Positions 57,957-64,000 of a stretch of 64,000 nucleotides of DNA are shown piece by piece. Made by a program: the position numbers and the translations under genes. A model generated the notes under the pieces. It was not told the DNA's origin. It saw only the letters and a program-made list of their open reading frames with translations, and did not search any database. The stretch's first letter is position 1, and each line of letters starts with the position of its first letter. The stretch comes from Liolophura sinensis (Eukaryota > Mollusca > Polyplacophora > Chitonida > Chitonidae). The stretch is taken from positions 75,693,005-75,757,004 of the forward strand of contig NC_088300.1 in NCBI RefSeq assembly GCF_032854445.1, written 5' to 3'.

Positions 57957-60408
57957 GTACTATGTAGACACGTGAATTTAGTGCCTTCACGCCATCGTTT
58001 ATTTTCAAATGTCGTGAACTATAAAGGAAACCATGAGTAGTGGGACGGACGACAGATATCACGTGTACCTGATAGAGGATCCAGAAAACCAGTCAGATGA
58101 AATCCGAGACTTCATCAACGTTCTCTCTCAAAAGTTCGATTGCCTTGGTAGCCATCCACAGTGTAAAATATATTTACCGAGGAAATGTGACATCGCCGGA
58201 AAGTGCAAATTTTATAATGTTTTTCAAGCCATAAGACAATGTGAGATGATTCTTTGTATAATCTCACCATGGAATACCAACTGGATCAAGTACTGTCAAT
58301 CGTCTAGTCTGTACAAGTCAGTAATCAACGGCAACAGGGATAAGTTTATACCGGTGTTTCTGGGGTATTCGTCTGTAGAAGAAGCTCTCCGAGCTTGTCC
58401 CAGAAGAGATTGAAGATCAAACCAAAGTGATATTTAATAGGCAGTGGAGAGAAGATGCTGATTCATGGCACAGTTGCGCAGGTCTTTGAACCTTCCAGAG
58501 GTACCATTAACAACGCCTTCTGATGAGATTTACGGAGCAGTACAATGCTCTGAAGATTCTACTAGGCAAATGGAAATGAACATGCGTGCAGCACTGGAGG
58601 AGAGTTCAGACGAGTTGTTCACGGATGAGCCTCCGTTCTCCGTGGATGACGATGCTATCAGTGTGCCTGATAGTGCCGACGAGAACGTCTCCTGTCATAG
58701 AGCAAGATCACTGGCAAGCACTTCAAACCAGAGAATCTCGGACCAAGGTTCTAACCCCGTCAGGTTCAGCAACAAAAAGCCAACTCGTCTGCCTGACTGC
58801 AGAAGCAGCCATTTAGTCACTAGCAGCCCGGATTCCTCATCTGGACGTCCAAATGCGGTCAATGCAAGTATGTCCCAATGGAGAATTGTTTCCAATTTTC
58901 AGAAGTTGGTCTGTATATGTTTAATTCAGTAACACTTTAGAAACCCGATTTAGTCCCGCATATGTATAGTATGGCCCTAAACTTGTGTTGTAATCTTAGA
59001 CCAAAAAACAGAATAACTTTTCCCTCTTCTCTGCCCGGTTTCCTCCCACCATAATGCTGGCCGCACTCGTATAAATGGAATATTCTTGAGTATGGCGTAA
59101 AACATCAATCAAATAAATAAATAAATAATTAAATAAATAAATAAACGTTTATGTCGGCAGACTGTTAACGTTTTACTCGTGCATTGCAGGAGAACAATGG
59201 TTAGGTGAGTTTGGAGTCGCGTTGCCCATGCGCGTTTCTGTACGTGTAAGGTTGGAGACACCGTACCCAAAACTAGTGATGCGCTACCAGAGGCTATGCC
59301 TGGATACTTACTAACAACGTCTGATAATGAATTAATATTTGAATTATATTAAGGGTCTATTACCCAGAATTTGCCCTGAACTGGGCCCATTTTTAAACAT
59401 CACCGCATTACGTGTACAAGTTTAACATCTTGGAAATTAAAATATCTCATTTTAAGAAGTAATGTACTTGTACAGAAGAGAAAATGGGTGGAAAAATTGG
59501 TCTTAAAATTGACCTTTTAACGAACAAAAAACATAGACAAAAACGATGAACTTTCTTGAATATTTAAGAATTGCACTTTGCTTAATCCGAGTTAAGGAAT
59601 TAGGGGTACAGAATAAACCCAAACAGTCTCGCGAGTTAAGGTAGTTTTAGGCGAGATATGGTTGGTGCTTTGGCAAACTAACGCGGCTAAAAAACATGAT
59701 GTTACGACAGCTAACAACCGCGCCTTTGAGCCAGGTAATGCAAGATTTATATTCATTCAATCACCTCTGTAATTCAGTTCAGCAACTACCGTAAAATTAC
59801 GCCTTTTACCTGCGTTAGTTTGCGAGAGCCCCCACCTTGTTTCGCCTAAACTTGCGTGAACTCGCGAGATACATCCAATTTCTCTATAACTATAAGGTCA
59901 TTCGTATTCAGCTTTCGCTAGTTCGGCGGTGACTTTAAATCAGGTCATATGTCAGGTACACATTCGCCGTCGTATTGGTGAAAATTCTTGAGTAAGGCGG
60001 TAAACATCTAACATATAAATAAATATATTTAAAATGGCTTTATTCTTTTCAGATGCCTCCGTTGAATCACACTGTGTTGACGCGCAGAATGAGACTCAAG
60101 TCAAGCAGATAGATCATGTCAACAGTAACTATGAGAATAACCCCGCCCAGAACAACTGTACCAGTGGAGAAGATGAGAGTATCGTCGCGGAGAACAACTG
60201 TACCAGTGAACAAAACGAGGGTATCGCCGCAGAGGACAATTCTACCGGTGGCCAAGACGAGAGTATCCCCCGGGATGGCAACTATAACAGCGGGCAAGAA
60301 CAGGGTATCCCCGAGGGGGACAACGGTATCAGTGGACAAGAAAATCAAAGACATTGGTTTTTGGGAAGGGTATTTTCTTCTGTATGGAATCTTTTGAAAT
60401 ATTACTGA
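57957..60408 (+). CDS. TIR-like domain protein with repeat-rich tail, whole gene
   Basis: The transcript segment starts at the splice acceptor ATGTTTTGTTTCAG|57957; ATG at 58033. Main coding exons are 58033-58867 and 60053-60408, joined in phase 1, with a possible 15-base microexon at 59190-59204. Residues about 8-150 are TIR-like: YHVYLIEDPEN (box 1 position), YLPRKCDIAGK (box 2/BB loop position), MILCIISPWNTNWIKYC (central strand and WC-like motif), FIPVFLGYSS, and a W-x-L-x-x-SL box 3 position. No glutamate follows the WC-like motif, so an adaptor-type rather than NADase-type TIR is more likely. Two one-base shifts interrupt exon 1 (near 58400 and 58469); both look like single missing or extra bases and together restore the family reading. 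The rest is a S/D/E-rich spacer and a last exon of 14-residue repeats ending in WNLLKYY. Confidence 0.62.
58033..58867 (+). CDS. Exon 1 of the 58 kb TIR-like gene, two frame breaks
   Basis: Frame A (58033-58413) gives 126 residues including most of the TIR-like domain. At ACPRRD the paralogue reads ACPEEI, and one C fewer in the CCC at 58399-58401 restores that reading. The next stretch (EDQTKVIF ... REDADSW) is in a second frame, matching DDQTHIIF in the minus-strand paralogue. At TCATGGCACAG (58465) one more G would carry W-AQLRRSLNLPE into the frame open from 58465 to the donor at 58868. The end of the exon (PDSSSGRPNAVNA) matches the end of exon 1 at 34381, with the same phase 1 donor position. 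Confidence 0.62.
59033..59145 (+). mobile_element. SINE 3' end in the intron of the 58 kb gene
   Basis: GCCCGGTTTCCTCCCACCAT + AATGCTGGCCGC, TGGAATATTCTTGAGTATGGCG, ATCAATC and (AAAT)n: 3' half of the 40.5 kb SINE family on the plus strand. Confidence 0.88.
59190..59204 (+). CDS. Possible 15-base microexon
   Basis: GCATTGCAG|15 bases|GTGAGT has a good acceptor and a near-consensus donor, and 15 bases keep the phase 1 to phase 1 frame, adding about five residues (REQWL). No paralogous exon was found, and a match this short can occur by chance. Confidence 0.22.
   Translation, partial: ENNG
59625..59871. mobile_element. MITE-like element in the intron of the 58 kb gene
   Basis: Inverted ends GTCTCGCGAGTTAAGGTAGT ... 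and ... ACTTGCGTGAACTCGCGAGAT, with further inner pairing (GGCAAACTAACGC with GCGTTAGTTTGC, TTTAGGCGA with TCGCCTAAA). About 247 bp, no coding capacity, terminal repeat of about 60 bp. Confidence 0.75.
59964..60027 (+). mobile_element. Short SINE 3' end fragment
   Basis: GCCGTCGTATTGGTGAAAATTC + TTGAGTAAGGCGGTAAACATC and an A/T-rich tail: the last 60 bases of the same SINE family, directly before the last exon of the 58 kb gene. Confidence 0.65.
60053..60408 (+). CDS. Last exon of the 58 kb TIR-like gene, 14-residue repeats and YY tail
   Basis: Acceptor TATTCTTTTCAG, phase 1, open to the TGA at 60406-60408. Five imperfect 14-residue (42-bp) units of the form N-x-[TS]-[SG]-x-Q/E-[DN]-E-[SG]-I-x-x-[ED]-[DN] fill about residues 30-100 of the exon, and NCTS, NSTG and YNSG recur in them. 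They follow a short NPAQN motif. The end, GRVFSSVWNLLKYY, aligns with the end of the 33 kb gene. The minus-strand frame (60067-60423) is judged a shadow of the repeats. Confidence 0.62.
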
Positions 60409-63400
60409 AGCATCGCTCAACACATATTTGTATAACCCTGAAAAAAAAGTTATTGAAAGCTATGTAAACTTATTTTTTAACAGAACTATGGTATTTAATG
60501 TTGACAAAGTTTCTTTATGAGAATGACTAGTTAAAATGAGCAGTTTACAACTGGCTCTACAGAACTAACGAGCAATCTGGACCTGATTGCACCCTCATAT
60601 AGGTTGATCGCTGCTCTAGCACGGAGGTGGCGGTTGCAAAGTGAGAGGAGTTAAATGGTAAAGCCATATGCTAAGGGACAAAACTAAAGGAAATCGGGCT
60701 TACGGACAAAATATTCCAGGCTTATGAGAAAATTTTAATCGTGTCAGAATTCTAATGGAGAGTTCTGGTCATGTGGCCTTTTACAGGTATGTTTATTCCA
60801 TTATTATTAGTGCTTATATAAGTCTCAGTCTTATGCTTTACTCACTGGAACATTTTATATCTTATACCGCTTAATATGTGCTAAAGATTTGAAATTTATT
60901 TTTTGTAAATTTTAACTTTGGGAGATAATTCTATTTCTCTCTATTTTTTGTAATTGTCCATTCATTGTATGTCCTTTCTTTCCCAAGGTTTGTAAGCTTA
61001 TATACAGCTTTACTAAACAAAGTCTTCTTTTGTAGCTTTAATTTCCGTTGTATTTTGCGTTTGTAGACATTTCTTCTTCACTGGGATTCACTGACGAGGA
61101 TACGTTGTAGACCTTTATGGAGGATGGATCCTTTATGGAGTTTTCTCTCTGATAAGTTTTCTCAAACAACTTATTTCCCCGGGACAGAATTAGATTTCTT
61201 AGGAGTCATCAGTTAAGGGGCATGCTCAAGTTGCTATGTAAAATGTCATCACTTTGCACTTGTGAGCATTTGTGTATTTTACAATAAATATTTGAGCCCA
61301 TTGCATTATTCCTGTAAATTTGTCCGGCCTATTTTTTTTTTCTTTTTTGTATTACTAAACTTACGCCTGAACATTCTTTATTCGTACTGAACCTATATTG
61401 CTGCGAAATGTTCTGAGTTCGGGATAAAACTCCAAATAAATAAATAAATTGCTGCCAAGAAGATTTTAATATTATCTACAATAAATGTCTTGGAACTGTA
61501 TTCGTGAGAAGATCGGGCTCTTTCGTCTGAAATTGAAGGAAAAGGACCCAGTAAGATTAGCCGAATACAGCTGTAACCGTACAACAGACTAACCATATGA
61601 TAAGATCCGCCAAGGACAATTCTGTGGAGACAAAATTTAATTAGAAATAATCCAAATATATGTTCATAAAACCATCTATACGATGATGCAAATAAAAAAA
61701 TTTCCAGAGCCAACTAGTAATAGCAACCTATCGAACAAGTGGAGAAACTTAAATTTTTAACTGTTTTCTTGAGTAATCGGTTAACTAGAAGGCTTACACC
61801 CGATGTAATGTCCAAAAAGATTAGTCAAAATATTGGTATATCATGTTAAAGAATGCTTGAATAATACTACAGCTACTCACAACTTATAATTACATCTTCG
61901 TGTATTTCAGAAATAAATACATATAGTTAGTAATTGAAACAAGGGGACTTAGGCCATACATATATATTCGCTTATTACAATACAAAAGCCCTCGTCTTCC
62001 TACGAACAGTAAAAATGTTATCTCTGCCTTCCAACTCTAGGCAGGGTTAAAGGAAAAAGTCGACAAGGAAATTAAATCAGGGCAGGTTTGTGACCTTTTT
62101 TCGGAGAGACCAATATCAAATTTGATAGTTTCTTTAACAGTCCCTGGTGACTGATTTATTGCGCATGAAGGTTGTGCATCAATACTGTGTAGATAAATGT
62201 AGTTCTACAAGATGAAATTGACACAACTGACATGGTTGTTCGAATTACTCGTGAGAAGTCTAACGATTTGGCCAAAACTCTCGTGGGTTTTATTGGTCGC
62301 AAAAAGTTACTTTGAGAAATTTAAACTTTTCTGTAGGGTCATTCAACCTAGTAGGGCGTTTATTCGTAAAGTCTATGATGCGTGTGTCAGGCAAGACAAT
62401 CCCATCACCTAATCCACATTGTCCCTGAATTACGCCGTGATATGAGAATGTTGCTTGAATTCTTGGACAAGGTTAATGGTAGTGTGTCATTCATTGTTTA
62501 TGACTGGTTTTCCAGCTCTGTGCTTGATTTATACAGTAATAGTGTATATATCCAGATGTGATATGTGGGGTAATTGTGCAGGGTGAATGGTGTTTTTTAC
62601 CTGGTTTAAGATGTGCTGTAACCTTAAGGCGATGACGGCTATCACATCACTTGAGCTTGTACCAGCAGTGTTAGCTGTTATGACATGGGGGGTAGAAGTT
62701 GGCTAATGAGGAAATATCACTACATCATGATAATTAAGTACTAGTGGCCGTATGAAATAAGCAAACCTCCAAAAATTTGGACTATCCAAGCCGACTATGG
62801 ATTTAATAAAGGCCTTTTTTCTGTCCTGTATGATGCACAATGTACCATTTAGAGCCGCACATAATGCTGGCCGTATTAATACAGTTGGAGAAATTCCGAA
62901 TGGTGTGTTCCCAAGCTAGAGACCAATCGGTTCCCAAAGCAGGTTCGTGCCTTTGATCTCCAGCCTAAGGTATAAGGACTTCACCATGCAGTGGTGTCAG
63001 ACAACTCACACCCGACTCATTAAACAGGGCTAAGTTTTAGGTTTTGCAAAGAATTTAGCAAAGACGAACACTCGCCATCGCAGCGTCAGTTTATTATTTT
63101 CTATCTTGCCCATTTATCAAGCAGTGGTTTGACATATTCAACAGCCAAGTCCTATTTGTCAGTCATTTCATATAAATATAAGCTCACATATCAAATTGAT
63201 TACCCTTCTGACTTTCTGGTTAACAAACTATGTCAAGGTCTGAAGCTTACCCACCAAACACCAGACAATAGGTAATCCATAACACGAGGTATTTTGGAGA
63301 AAATTATAGCGATATTTCCAAGTGTATACTCTAATAATTATGAACCTGCCTTATTTTCAGTAGCCTTCTCGGTAGCATATCTTGTATTCCTCAGAGTTGT

Positions 63401-64000
63401 TGAATTCACCCTGTCAAAAGGAAACTTAGTAACAAACATAATTAGTAAAGATGGGTACATAATTAGTAAATATATGTGCATTCTGTGAATTAAATGTTAG
63501 CTCTAACCATCCGCCACTCAAAACTTATCGAACGGGGGAAGGGGTACAGCTGGCCATACAAAGCCACGGGGATAATCTGGCTATATATCAACTAGCAGTG
63601 ATAACTGGACACTCCAGTGTTTTGCCGCTTCAGTGCCGTTGCATTAACTAGTTATCAGTTTGTTGCAGTGTTGAACAAGCTATTGAAGGTATTGAGACCG
63701 GACAAATGAGATATACAAATTAAGCATAGGAGGCAACGCGACTGAAGAAAATAACAATATTAATTGTGAATCTTGTATTAATTATAATAAAACAAACAAA
63801 ACAAAGCATTAAGTTCAAATGTGTGCATTTGTTTTACTGAAATTTGGGGGAAAATATAACCAAAGCCCGACATGCATGCGTGTGTCACTACAGAGTTGAC
63901 CAAAACCTCTCCTGCAGGTCCGTCTAGAGTCAGAGGCTAATATAATTCTGAAAATGTGGATGATCTTCGGATAACAACAAGAAAATACACATACATAAAT
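60409..64000. other. No recognisable gene
   Basis: The first part should include the 3' UTR of the 58 kb gene; an AATAAA at about 61283 is one candidate end. A 106-codon minus-strand frame (61393-61713) is hydrophobic, F/I/L/Y-rich and without family motifs. A short SINE-like word (CATAATGCTGGCCG) occurs near 62860. Confidence 0.4.

Noticed and set aside
58400-58470. Programmed ribosomal frameshift in the 58 kb gene
   Set aside because: Two shifts would be needed, no slippery heptamer or following structure was seen, and the paralogue at 29 kb reads the region in one frame. Kept only as a remote option.
61393-61713. Hydrophobic 106-codon minus-strand frame as a membrane protein
   Set aside because: Composition follows AT-rich DNA, no exon structure and no motif.

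Overview
This window is eukaryotic nuclear DNA from an animal, most likely a marine mollusc or close lophotrochozoan relative. It is AT-rich, its genes are split by GT..AG introns, and it is dominated by repeats: tRNA-derived SINEs of types I associate with mollusc genomes (one ends in TTCTTGAGTACGGCG + (AAAT)n, another in ACGACGTTAAACCC + CACTCACTCACTC on the reported strand), LINE fragments, foldback elements and at least eight minisatellite arrays. The organism is inferred from repeat style and gene content, not from a database match.

Layout. 0-12.5 kb: gene-poor, with 35-bp, 42-bp and 44-bp tandem arrays. 12.5-18 kb: one complete, intact gene on the + strand, a spondin-2/mindin-like secreted matrix protein (spondin_N domain plus one C-terminal thrombospondin type-1 repeat) in four coding exons, behind a TATA box. 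18-23.2 kb: 28-bp and 25-bp arrays and SINEs. 23.2-28.8 kb: little that I can name. 28.8-37.3 kb and 57.9-60.4 kb: three members of a TIR-like protein family, one on the minus strand (28.8-29.4 kb) and two on the plus strand (33.4-37.3 and 57.9-60.4 kb). 38.7-46.3 kb: an 87-bp satellite, a full-length SINE, a foldback element at 41.4-42.3 kb, and a LINE fragment carrying a second, near-perfect foldback. 46.3-51.2 kb: a nearly complete but decayed LINE on the minus strand, itself hit by a SINE. 52.6-57.3 kb: degenerate repeats, a third foldback and a dead Tc1/mariner-like transposase. 60.4-64 kb: nothing I can assign.

The most interesting content is the TIR-like family. The two plus-strand members share an N-terminal domain with all three TIR boxes in recognisable form. 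After it come variable acidic or repeat-rich segments on exons that all begin and end in phase 1, then a last exon ending in the same short tail (G-R ... W-x-L-[IL]-[QK]-Y-Y-stop). The first exon carries one-base shifts in both plus-strand genes (two in one, at least four in the other), while the downstream exons remain open and phase-compatible. The minus-strand member has an unbroken TIR-like domain but diverged elsewhere. This looks like a lineage-specific, recently duplicated family of putative innate-immune adaptors with fast-changing modular tails; function is inference only.
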